Assembly: GCA_963575745.1 (NCBI GenBank) | Contig: CAUYUJ010007236.1 | Location: forward strand, 62,001-126,000 | Reading direction: 5' to 3' | Source of the DNA: Prorocentrum cordatum | Taxonomy: Eukaryota > Sar > Dinophyceae > Prorocentrales > Prorocentraceae | Length of the DNA: 64,000 nt | Part shown: positions 54,955-63,902 of the stretch, piece by piece | Layout of the letters: every line of letters begins with the position of its first letter | Numbering within the stretch: the first letter of the stretch is position 1 | The notes under the pieces: model-generated | What the model saw: only the letters and a program-made list of their open reading frames with translations | What the model was told of the DNA's origin: nothing | Database searches by the model: none | Translations under genes and position numbers: made by a program

Positions 54955-55688
54955 AATTTTTGAGACGCATGCGGACGCTCCCGCTGAGGGCTTCGGTAGC
55001 TCGTTACGGGGCCACGAAGCGCTGCACTCGGTGTGTGAAAATGCCAGATTGGGCTTTCTGGACGTATGTGGACGGTCCCACTGGGGCCGTCGGTGGGGCT
55101 CCTTATGTGGCCACGAAACGTTGTACTAGGTGCGCGGGACGCATGCGGACGGTAGCACTGGGACCTTTTCGGTGGGGCTCTCTATGGGGCCACGAAGCGC
55201 TGTACTGGGTGGGGGGGCGCATACGGACAGTAACACTGGGACCTTCGGTGGAACCCTTTATGGGGCCACGAAATGCTGAACTGGGTAGGTGAAACGCAGG
55301 GAGGAAGGAGGAGGGGGCCACGAAAAACGCTGTACTGGGGGTGGGGGTGGGGATGGGGGTGGGGGGGGCGCATGCCGACGGTAGCACTGGGACCTTCGGT
55401 GGGGTCCCCTATGGGACCACGAAGCGCTGTAGTGGGTGGGTGAAAGTAGGAGGGAGGAGGGTGCCACGAAACGCTGTACTGGGTGGGGACGCATGCGGAC
55501 GGTAAGACTGGGACCTTCGGTGGGGCTCCTTATGGGGACACGAAGCGCTGTACTTGGTGGGTCAAACGGAGGGAGGAGGGAGGAGGGGGAGGAGGGTGAG
55601 GAAGAAGGCGCGGAGGAGAGGAGAGGAGAGGAAGAACGCGGGGCACCGTCTCTTCAATACGAGAACCCAACACCACAGGATGGTTGGG
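54955..55688 (-). mobile_element. Composite satellite element, copy 8 (inverted)
   Basis: Inverted units (CACGAAGCGCTGTACTGGGT, GACCTTCGGTGGGGCTCC), a GAG tract at 55565-55630 and the left box inverted at 55633-55688. Confidence 0.7.
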
Positions 55689-55689
55689 A

Positions 55690-57279
55690 ACGATCAAGAT
55701 GAAAAGCCGGTCCAGGGGAAAGGGGTCCAGACCGTTGGGGGTCGACGCTGCGAAAAAATCACGATGTCGGGGTCTGGGGGAGTCTGACACCAACACCAAT
55801 ACCGTCGGCCTGCCGCGACCGAGGGAAGATGATGCTGATCCTGGCGATGGTGGTAATATTTGGGCTTCCTGGGTGGTCGACTGATTTTCACCAACACCAG
55901 AATCCAGGAACATCTTCCCCCGGTGAAAGCAAACCCCTGCTTCGGTGTCGGTCCCCATCTCCAAGCCTCCAACGTTCGCGAAGGACCCCGGTGGAGGGTC
56001 CGCATGCGCTTTCGCCGCCCCTTTCCCGGACCTCCTCGCGTCGTGAAAAAATCTCGCGACGGGAGGTTTTTGACCACTCGGCCTCCAGAGGCCCTACAAT
56101 GGGCCTCGGGTCTGTCAGCAAAACGACTCAGGATGAGAAACCGGTCCCGGGGGAAGCGTCCAGTTCTTTCGGGGTCGACCTGAGGTCGATTTTGTGAAGA
56201 AAGCAGGGCGGCGGTGGTTTAAATCCGCGCCGCCCATTTCAACGCATCCCTCACATGGCTCGTGGCCTTAAGTCGGGCGTGTCCCTCTACAGGAGGAATA
56301 TTCGGGAATCGGAAAATAGTCTGGGGACGATTTTCCAGGTTTTATTATTTTGAATATTTGTTGGCTAATTTTTGATTTCCTTCCACAATCCGCCTCTAGT
56401 AGGACATGCCCGACCTTATCGTGGCCCCACACGGAGCTCCACAGAAGGCCCCGGCACGTCCGCATGGCGCCGCTCCGCTCGTGTCGGAACAATTCTCGCA
56501 CGCTGCGTCCTGGCATGCTGGAAAACTCAGCTGAACGCCAGTTCGAGAAATTTCAGCCATACCTACGGCCGACCTGGGCGTCTGTTTTGACATTGCTGCC
56601 GCCTGAAGGGATTTGGAAAAGAGGGGGAATGCGGAGGAAGGGGACAGCAGAGGAGGAGGAGGAGAAGGAGAAGGCTATATCTGTCCTTGTCTTTGTCCCT
56701 GTCGACGGCCCTCCTGCCACCGTTGTGGTTGCCTTGGGCTCCCTTTCCCTTCCTCCACTCGTCCGTGCGCGGGAGGAGGAGGGGAATGAGCACACGGAGT
56801 AGGGGGAGAATGTGGAGGAGGAGGAGGAAGAAGAGGAGGTGAGATGAGTCTGAACAGGAAGAAGAGAGGGGGGAGGACTATGACCAGCGTAAACCCAAGA
56901 TGCATCAGCGATGCTGCGACACACCCTCACGCCCCAAGTCCCCTCCCCTACGTCCCTGCAGGATTCTTTTTCCACTGCAAGTAGAGCACCCTTAAAACAT
57001 GTGATTGCCATTCAGGCGAGATCCCCGTTTTGTGAACGACCTGCCTTGCATTCGTGTGGCGCGTTGTCGGGAATGCGAAGAGTATGATCATGCAGAGCAG
57101 CGAGGTCTCCAGCGAGATCCCCGTTCTCAAAAAGGGATTGCTCCTCCCGTCCGCCCTTCCGCTCTTGGTTCCTCTCTCCTTTCTCCTCCCTCCTCCCTTA
57201 GGCGGATGTCTTGTCCTCTCCTGTCCTCCTCCCTCCTCCCTCCTTCCTCCTTCCTCCTCCTCCTCCCTCCTCCTCCTCC
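55690..57279. other. Spacer upstream of the LINE
   Basis: 56271-56345 is the second copy of the short module at 38803. 56640-56680 and 56800-56845 are GAG-rich. 57180-57279 is a CTC/CCT tract that forms the 5' flank of the LINE. GCGAGATCCCCGTT is duplicated (57013 and 57111). No supported gene. Confidence 0.55.
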
Positions 57280-57316
57280 TCCGTAGCCATTTTGGCTCAA
57301 GCCATTTTGGCTCAAG
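57280..57316 (+). other. DinoSL: full spliced leader plus truncated tandem relic
   Basis: 57280-57301 is the complete 22-nt dinoflagellate spliced leader (starts TCCGTAGCC, ends TTTTGGCTCAAG). 57302-57316 is CCATTTTGGCTCAAG, the leader without its first seven bases. The relic begins exactly after the leader's internal TAG, which can itself serve as a trans-splice acceptor. The sequence is not followed by an SL-RNA gene donor (GT), so it is a reverse-transcribed leader, not an SL RNA gene. Confidence 0.95.
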
Positions 57317-57471
57317 TAATCCATGTCCCGAGGCAGCTGGCCAGGTCAGCTTCGGGGGGCTCCCAGCGGCGGCCCGACACCACTGGCCGCTGGAGCTCCC
57401 CCTTCTGGGCTAGTGCCCCACACCTCTGTCAACACGAATCTTTCTCCGAAGACACGACTTTGTTTTTCCGC

Positions 57472-58893
57472 ATGGCTTCTGATGGCTCTGGCAGCTCTTC
57501 TGACGGCCGAGGGGACCGCGACGAGCACAGCCGCAGTGGGGGCGAGGAGCGCCCGCGTCGCCGCGCTCGGCGCAAGGCCTGGGCTGACGCTGGCAGAGGC
57601 CCCGCTGATCGGCCTGCCCTGCCCCCCACACGTGCTCCTGCCCATCGAGAGCGCAGTGAACGTGATCGTCTGCGGCGCGCTGACGGACCTAGCAGCCTGG
57701 CGGCCCCACCGCAGTGGGCTGGTGCAGGCAGCAGCTCTGGCGCCACCGCGGCTGCCAGCGCGCCAGCTGCGGCCCCCCCTGCCCCAGACGCCCTCCAGAC
57801 ATGCGATCCCTGGCGGGGTGCAGCGGCAGTGGGCCCACAGTTCTCCACTCAAGAGCTGCGCGACATTGAGCGCGACTTCCAGGTGCTCGAGACGCAGGAC
57901 GACACGGCCACGCCAGTCGGCGGCACGGCCACACCCTGCGAGCCTGCCGCTGGGGCGAGCGGCTCGCCCAGCACCATCCAAGACAGCCTCCTGGAGCTGG
58001 TCCAGGCCCGCATGGACTCCACGGTCAGCCAGCTCAACACCATATGCACGCAGTCCCTGGCCACCGCCCACAAGGAGCTGGTGGGCGCAATGGCTGGCTA
58101 CATCGACCCCGTCCTCAAGAACGTCGCCCACCAGTCGAATGAGATCCACCAGCTCAAGCGACGCCAGTCCGACCTGGAGCAGAGCAACGTTGTCCTTCGC
58201 AAGCAGATCGGCGAGATCCGCGAGCAGCTGGCGATGGCGGAGAAGGCCCTCCCTGCGACCGACCTGGCCAAGCTCGCCGAGTACGACCGCGAGGCCGACC
58301 CGCTCCTCTTCTCGGCCAACTGCAGCTCAATGGTGGCCAAGAGCGCGGTCATGGCTAGCCTCTCAGAATGGTTTGGTGCCTCCACAGTGGCGCCCGAATA
58401 TCTGGAGCTCGTCGGTGGCGCGGAGGTCCCCTCCAAACGCTTCTTCCTGCGCGTCAGGGGCGATGCTGGCGTTGGCGGAGCCCGCGCCCTTGCACTGGCG
58501 CGGGCGCTGCGGCTCCCTGGAGGCTCCTGGAGATCCTTCCAGGTCAAGACACCTGACGGGCGCCTGGTCCCACTTCATGTGGGTGCTGACAAAGCCCCTC
58601 GCCAGATACGCCGAGAGATGCACACCAAGAGGCTCCTCTCCTTGCTGCAGCAGTCCTTCGCCTCGGGTCGCCGCGACTGGACGGCCATCCGCCCGAAGGG
58701 TATCATCAGCATCAACGCAGTGCCCATCATCGAGGTTGTCCCACAGGGCTTCCACGAGCCCTCGCGGATATATTGGCACCCCGAGACCACCCGCTACATC
58801 AACGACGACGAGCGGCAGAAGATCATCGACCAGTTTTGCGAGGCCACCACCTTCAACGCGGAGGTGGACACCTCCACCTGGTCTTGCTCCTAG
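57472..58893 (+). CDS. LINE ORF1 protein, 473 aa
   Basis: The ATG at 57472 starts MASDGSGSSSDGRGDRDEH; TAG at 58891-58893. The first ~150 residues are Ser/Arg/Gly/Pro-rich and basic, likely disordered. Residues ~223-260 (NEIHQLKRRQSDLEQSNVVL...) form a coiled coil with heptad Leu/Ile/Val. Residues ~320-430 (KRFFLRVRGDAGVGG; TKRLLSLLQQSFASG) resemble the RRM-like plus C-terminal domain arrangement of L1-type ORF1 proteins, which trimerise and coat the LINE RNA. That assignment is by layout only. The frame is also open upstream to 57211, but that runs back through the spliced leader and CTC repeat, so the ATG at 57472 is preferred. It lies about 155 bases after the SL relic. Confidence 0.8.
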   Translation: MASDGSGSSSDGRGDRDEHSRSGGEERPRRRARRKAWADAGRGPADRPALPPTRAPAHRERSERDRLRRADGPSSLAAPPQWAGAGSSSGATAAASAPAAAPPAPDALQTCDPWRGAAAVGPQFSTQELRDIERDFQVLETQDDTATPVGGTATPCEPAAGASGSPSTIQDSLLELVQARMDSTVSQLNTICTQSLATAHKELVGAMAGYIDPVLKNVAHQSNEIHQLKRRQSDLEQSNVVLRKQIGEIREQLAMAEKALPATDLAKLAEYDREADPLLFSANCSSMVAKSAVMASLSEWFGASTVAPEYLELVGGAEVPSKRFFLRVRGDAGVGGARALALARALRLPGGSWRSFQVKTPDGRLVPLHVGADKAPRQIRREMHTKRLLSLLQQSFASGRRDWTAIRPKGIISINAVPIIEVVPQGFHEPSRIYWHPETTRYINDDERQKIIDQFCEATTFNAEVDTSTWSCS

Positions 58894-61800
58894 CCCACGC
58901 TGGACGCCCTGGGTATTGGCTGCTCCCCAGGGCCAGGGCGCCAGCACAACTCAGGCGCTCCGCATCGCATCGTGGAACGCCCAAGGTCTTCTCTGCCAAC
59001 GCGCACACCGCCGCAACAACAAGATGCAACGCCTCTGCAAGCTTCTCCAGATGCGCATGCTGATTGTCGTCCAGGAGGCGCACGGGTCAGAGCTCAAGCT
59101 GCAGACGCTGCTGAACCAGACTCCCTACCACTACCGAGCCATCATGTCCGCGGGCGATTTTTTTGGGGCCGGCGGCCTCGCCTTCCTGATCCCGTGGTTC
59201 TCCGAGGCGGAGCTCACGACGATGGACCCCCAGCTGCTCCCCTCCCTCTCCTTGGACCCTGTGATCGATGGTCGCGTCGCGGTCCTCACCATCAGCAATT
59301 CGGTTAACAACGAGCACATCAAGATCATGAACATCCACAACCACGAGCTGCCCGCAGCCAAACCACCTCTCGTGCGCCGTCATTGGCTCGACGGAGCTGC
59401 ATGGGCGCAAAATGACGAACGGCATCGCATCTTCATCGCTATCGGGGACTTCAATATCGCTGACATTGAGCCGGTGCATCTCTCTTCCCCGAGCGCGGCC
59501 TCGACTTCGGCGCCAACACGGGGCACTGGGCGACGGAGGACTTCTGCTACTTCTTCCTCTTCCTCTTCCTCTACTTCGTCTTCCTCCCCCTCGGATTCCT
59601 CAGCGGAGACGGCTATGGGAGACTACCGACGTGCTGGTGGCAACAGCCGATCGGTCTGGCACCGTGGCAACCAAGCTCAGGGCTTCTGGCGCAACCTCTT
59701 CCAACGGGACATGGTGGAGGTGGTGAGCGAGCTGCCCACCCACTACTCCAAGCGCCACCAGTCGTGCACGTTCATCGACAGGGCCTTCATCTCCCTGAAG
59801 TCGCACTTCCTCCTGGACACCTCCGTCGCCTTCGAGATCTGGCAGGAGGCGACCTCTCTGGCAGACTGGGGACTCAGCGATCACGCCATCATCCAGTTGC
59901 GGATCCAGCCCCGCACCGCGGCTGCCCCCGACGACCGTGCGATCCCCCAGAGCGTCTTCCACTCGCCACGGTTTGCCAAGCACATCACCAACCTGCTCAA
60001 CCATTCCGACTTCTCGAACATGGCGGAGGAGAACCGGTGGGCCGAGGTGAAGCTGCAGATGATTGAAGCTGCTCGCATCACCCGCAATGAGCTGCAAGCC
60101 CTCCCCATCGGCGATGGCCATGCTGAAGCTCTCGAGGGCCGCAGAATTTCGACACGCGCGATTGCAAGAGCAATATGGAGACAGGACATGCACCTCGCGC
60201 ACAAGCTGATCCACTCCACTGCCATGGGCCGAATGCACCTCACCATCGACGGAGACAACCGCATCCTGCTACTCAATCCTCCTGCGTTCGAGCGAGAGTG
60301 CATGGACCTTCATCTCGCCTGGCACGAACACCAGCAAGCTGCAGCAGCCGCCCGACTTCGTGAACATGCTCAACTGCAGCTCGACGCGGGCGACCCCACC
60401 ATCCAGCAGTTGCGGAAGATACAGCGTGCCGCTCAACGGCGAGCCCTTCTTTGGATCCCTTACCGTCGTCGACTGGTGCTCAAGGGTCTCCGCATGGATG
60501 GCGAGGGACACCAGGCGGGCATCGAACGTCACCCGACCATGATCATGGATGGCTTACGTCAGCACTGGCAGCCAGCCTTCACAGATCACCCAGTCGACAT
60601 CAACGCGGTCGACGATTACCTGCGTTCTCACCTTCCTGAGTTTGACAGCCCCGCTCTGGAGGTTCCTTCTCCAGCTGTTCTTCGTGCTGCGCTTCTTCGA
60701 GCCAAGCCCACTGCCCCTGGGCCTGACCGACTCCCTGCGGCGGCCTGGCTGGCGGACCCAAGGCTGGTGGACATCCTCTACGACATGATGATCGGCCTGT
60801 GCCAGGGCAGGGGCGCGCCGCACGGCTTCAACTTCGCGGACATGGTCTTCATTCCCAAGGGTGACGAGCCCTCGGACTCTGTGGAGGTGGTCCGCCACGC
60901 GTCGAAGCTTCGTCCTCTGAGCCTCAAGAACTGTGATGCCAAGGCAGTGGCTAGTGCGGCGAACCACGTGCTCGCCCCTCTTGCGGCCGCACGAGTGCAT
61001 GAAAGCCAGCAGGGCTTTGTGCGCGGACGGAACTTCCTGTCTCACGTCGTCCGTCAGGATGCGGTCGCTCGTGCTGCCAGCCACCACCCTGAGTTGTCCC
61101 CCCTCTTCGTTTCCTTTGACCTCAGGGCTGCGTTTCCCTCCCTTTCCCAGCCCTTCCTCTGGCGTGTGCTCGAGCGTCACCGCATCCCGAAGGGCTTCCT
61201 TAATGTAATCTCTGCTTTGTACTCTGGGGCTCTCGCCCACTCCCGATGCGGAGCATCCCGCCGTCCTCTCTTCATGGTGACGTCTGGCGTGGCCCAGGGC
61301 TGCCCCCTCTCTGGCACGATTTGGGCCCTGTCCATGGATCCCTTCGCCCGCCACATCCAGTCTCAGCTCATGTCGCCCGAAGCGCTGGCCCTCTGCCCGA
61401 GCCCCGAGCGCTGGTGCCCAAGACTAGAGCCTGAGTGCGGTGTGACGGCGGATGACGTTGGTGCCACTCTCCCCTCGATCCGACTTCTCCCCCTGCTCGT
61501 CCCACCCTTCACCGCCGCCCGCACGCTGGCGAATCTCGAGCTCCAGCCGGACAAATGCTGTGCCGTTCCACTGGCTGAAGAATGCACGCCCTGTGTCGCG
61601 GCGCGTGTGAGCGCGAAGATAACTGCCCTGGCCCCAGAGTGGGCCTCCTTTCACGTCCGTGGCTGCACCCCGTTCCTTGGGTTCGCTTTTGGTCCTGGGG
61701 CGTCGCTTGCGGACCAGTGGACCGACCCAATTCGCAAGTGGCGGAGCCGCACAGCAGAGGTCGCACATAGCAGGACGCCTGCAGAGGCAAGTTGCCGCGT

Positions 61801-62848
61801 ATACAACTTCGGCATCCTCTCAGTCCTGAGCTACGTCTGTCAGCTCTTCCCCCCTCCTCTCGCCCTCCTTCGCTCCGAGCGTCACGTCCTCCACCGCCTC
61901 CTCCGCCTCCCTCCGAATGCCTTCGGCCTGGGGGAGCTCCTGGGCCTTGGCTCCTGGCTCCGATCCTCGGTCCCCAGGTCCGTGCGGGTCCTGGCTGGGG
62001 CTTCTGCCTGGAGAACTGCGACCTCCACCCTCCCCAGGGACGGCCCAAGGGGCTGGAGCCAGGCTTTGTCGATCCTTCGGGCCCAGGCCGAAATGCACGG
62101 ACCGCTCCGAGCGCTTGGCTCTCGCGGTCTCTCGAGTGCTGTGTGGCGCCGCTCGCTCTCAATCGCAGAATTCTTCGAAGATGTGCTGCAGGGCGGACCG
62201 ACGGGGATTGCCCGCGCCGCCTGGCACCGAGCGGAAGCTGCCGCCCGCCACGAAATAACAGACGCCACCGCCGCCGCCAGACGGCCGAGGCCCCAGCGTG
62301 CCCTCTCTCTGAGCCTCCATGCGTCCCTGTATCCCGACTCCTTTCCCTCTCTTCTCGCTCGTCGTATCTCGTCGTGGCTTCCCCTCGCTCCCCCTCTTCC
62401 CATTGCCGACCTCACCAGCCGCTGGGAGGAGCTGCGACGAGTCCTCACTCGAAGCCCCCCGGCCTGGGCATGGGCCCACATCAAGACACTGGCGGGGGCC
62501 TGGACCACGGCTGCCCGTGTCCCGTGCGAGCCGCCCCGCCAGTGTCTCCTTGGTTGTCCCGATGCATCCGATGACTTTGCCCACTACATCTCCTGCCCTC
62601 GCCTCCTCCACCTTCTTGCTGTCCCTAGGGGCTTCCTCCCCTCCTGTCCCCTCACCCGCCTTGGGCTCGGGCCCTCGCCCGATGCTGAGGTCGAATTCCC
62701 GCGTGCGCGTTGCCACCGCGTGGTCGTCCTCAGCTTTCATATCTATCATAAATTGAAGGCTGACCTGGCCTCCCACCCAAGGAGGTCGGCGACGCCATCC
62801 TACCACTACGAAGTACGAGCTGCCGCTCTCGCCGCAATGCGTCGATAG
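58577..62848 (+). CDS. LINE ORF2: endonuclease-reverse transcriptase
   Basis: Numbered from the ATG at 58577 it has 1423 residues; TAG at 62846-62848. An APE-type endonuclease starts at residue ~128: RIASWNAQG (N134), QEAH (E167), IGDFN (D291), SCTFIDRAF, LSDHA (D435, H436). Reverse transcriptase follows: PTAPGPDRLPAAAW, FIPKGDEP, RPLSLKNCDAK, FVSFDLRAAFPS (D848, motif A), GVAQGCPLSGTIW (motif B), VTADDVGA (D959-D960, motif C, TADD where most LINEs have F/YADD), LQPDKCCAV. A C-x3-C-x8-H-x3-C knuckle lies at 1323-1340. All expected catalytic residues are present. A Ser run just after GDFN (near 59550-59600) is repeat expansion. The frame is +1 relative to ORF1 and stays open back to 57323. There is no Met between the ORF1 stop and the endonuclease start, so translation begins at 58577 inside ORF1, at a non-AUG codon, or by frameshift. 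Confidence 0.9.
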   Translation: MWVLTKPLARYAERCTPRGSSPCCSSPSPRVAATGRPSARRVSSASTQCPSSRLSHRASTSPRGYIGTPRPPATSTTTSGRRSSTSFARPPPSTRRWTPPPGLAPSPRWTPWVLAAPQGQGASTTQALRIASWNAQGLLCQRAHRRNNKMQRLCKLLQMRMLIVVQEAHGSELKLQTLLNQTPYHYRAIMSAGDFFGAGGLAFLIPWFSEAELTTMDPQLLPSLSLDPVIDGRVAVLTISNSVNNEHIKIMNIHNHELPAAKPPLVRRHWLDGAAWAQNDERHRIFIAIGDFNIADIEPVHLSSPSAASTSAPTRGTGRRRTSATSSSSSSSTSSSSPSDSSAETAMGDYRRAGGNSRSVWHRGNQAQGFWRNLFQRDMVEVVSELPTHYSKRHQSCTFIDRAFISLKSHFLLDTSVAFEIWQEATSLADWGLSDHAIIQLRIQPRTAAAPDDRAIPQSVFHSPRFAKHITNLLNHSDFSNMAEENRWAEVKLQMIEAARITRNELQALPIGDGHAEALEGRRISTRAIARAIWRQDMHLAHKLIHSTAMGRMHLTIDGDNRILLLNPPAFERECMDLHLAWHEHQQAAAAARLREHAQLQLDAGDPTIQQLRKIQRAAQRRALLWIPYRRRLVLKGLRMDGEGHQAGIERHPTMIMDGLRQHWQPAFTDHPVDINAVDDYLRSHLPEFDSPALEVPSPAVLRAALLRAKPTAPGPDRLPAAAWLADPRLVDILYDMMIGLCQGRGAPHGFNFADMVFIPKGDEPSDSVEVVRHASKLRPLSLKNCDAKAVASAANHVLAPLAAARVHESQQGFVRGRNFLSHVVRQDAVARAASHHPELSPLFVSFDLRAAFPSLSQPFLWRVLERHRIPKGFLNVISALYSGALAHSRCGASRRPLFMVTSGVAQGCPLSGTIWALSMDPFARHIQSQLMSPEALALCPSPERWCPRLEPECGVTADDVGATLPSIRLLPLLVPPFTAARTLANLELQPDKCCAVPLAEECTPCVAARVSAKITALAPEWASFHVRGCTPFLGFAFGPGASLADQWTDPIRKWRSRTAEVAHSRTPAEASCRVYNFGILSVLSYVCQLFPPPLALLRSERHVLHRLLRLPPNAFGLGELLGLGSWLRSSVPRSVRVLAGASAWRTATSTLPRDGPRGWSQALSILRAQAEMHGPLRALGSRGLSSAVWRRSLSIAEFFEDVLQGGPTGIARAAWHRAEAAARHEITDATAAARRPRPQRALSLSLHASLYPDSFPSLLARRISSWLPLAPPLPIADLTSRWEELRRVLTRSPPAWAWAHIKTLAGAWTTAARVPCEPPRQCLLGCPDASDDFAHYISCPRLLHLLAVPRGFLPSCPLTRLGLGPSPDAEVEFPRARCHRVVVLSFHIYHKLKADLASHPRRSATPSYHYEVRAAALAAMRR

Positions 62849-62889
62849 AGCATGCAGCAGTAGCTGAGTCACCGTCACTCAAGCTACGT

Positions 62890-62985
62890 GCGCTCCCTCC
62901 TCCTCCTCCTCCTCCTCCTCCTCCTCCTCCTCCTTTTCCTCCTCCTCCTCCTCCTCCCTGCTCCTCCCTCCTCCCTGCTCACCGT
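62890..62985. repeat. (CTC)n tract at the LINE 3' end
   Basis: CTCCTC repeats start about 45 bases after the ORF2 stop, mirroring the CTC tract immediately 5' of the SL leader. Confidence 0.9.
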
Positions 62986-63900
62986 GGAAGTTCAGAAGAA
63001 CCGCCCTCCATCCGTGCAGCTGCTACGCATCTGTCGAAGCTTCTGGCCCCCAAGTGCGAGCCCCCTCTTGGAACGGGGCCACCCTCCGTCCTGGCCGCTG
63101 GCTGCCGCAACGAACAAATAATTGCCGAAGGCGCGCGGTGCCGAGGCGAAGGCTCCGTCCCGCAACAGGAACCGACCTCCGCCGACTTCGAGGTGCTGGA
63201 AGTCTTGGAAAACGACGGTGCCTGGCGCCGGGGCAAGAAACTTTTTTGATCCGCGAGTCGAGAGCGAGCCTCTTCTGGTCGAAGTTTAACGGGCCGCGCA
63301 CAGCTTTAATTAGCAGAGGAAGGAAAAAAGAAGGCGGGGCCTCACGTCAAGGCCAAGAGAGGGCAAAGGCCCGGGATCAGGCGGTGCCGCCGGGGCAAGA
63401 AACAGACGCCCCAGTGCCATCGTTTTCTTAATCATTGGTTTGCCGATCGGCGCGGGCCCTCGCACCCCCCTCCCCCCACCCTGTGGAGTAGATCTTGGCT
63501 GCCTATGTGGCGCCTGTCTCGAGCAGGTGGAGCATCCCCCACAGGACGCACTGTTGCAAACAGGCTCCGTTGAGTAAGCAGAGGTCCGGAGCCAGAACCC
63601 CCCGCTCACCCCCTTCCGCCCAATGTCGAAACGCCGAATCAGAAAACGTTCGCAATGTCTAGCAGTAGCCGCCCTCCATCTTCCTAACTGCTGCAGGATT
63701 TTCTGGCGACTGGGCGCGGCGCTGAGGCGAGAGCCTCGCTTAGAAGTCGACCGTTGCTTGATCCGTGCACCTGCTGCGAAGCTCCATCTTCGGGGTCCTA
63801 AGTGGTGAGTACGACTTTGGCAAAATGCCCTGCCTGCCCTGCTAGCGCGCCCTGAGCTGCGAAAGGGGGACGCTACCTAGAAGGAACAGGGATGGAGGGA
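62986..63900. other. Non-coding stretch after the LINE
   Basis: No recognised gene. GCCGGGGCAAGAAAC is duplicated (63228 and 63388). A C-rich patch lies at 63460-63480. Confidence 0.5.
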
Positions 63901-63902
63901 GG

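Larger units (their letters stand above)
57280..62985 (+). mobile_element. Near-complete LINE (non-LTR) retrotransposon with SL-tagged 5' end
   Basis: Two overlapping frames encode ORF1 (coiled coil plus RNA-binding-like domain) and ORF2 (endonuclease, reverse transcriptase, CCHC knuckle). The 5' end coincides with a genomic DinoSL, showing a full-length cDNA of a trans-spliced transcript. Only about 45 bases of 3' UTR precede a CTC tract (62890-62985). The 5' flank is also CTC repeat in the same orientation, so the element either targets CTC microsatellites or carries them as its tail. No disabling stop is seen. Confidence 0.9.

Noticed and set aside
57280-57316. SL RNA gene
   Set aside because: The leader is followed by a second truncated leader and LINE sequence, not by a GT donor and SL-RNA intron, so it is a retroposed leader.
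57323-58576. ORF2 frame extending back across ORF1 as a 1841-residue protein
   Set aside because: The upstream part is an Arg/Ser/Pro-rich out-of-phase reading of ORF1 and starts at the SL/CTC junction. Conserved domains begin at 58958.
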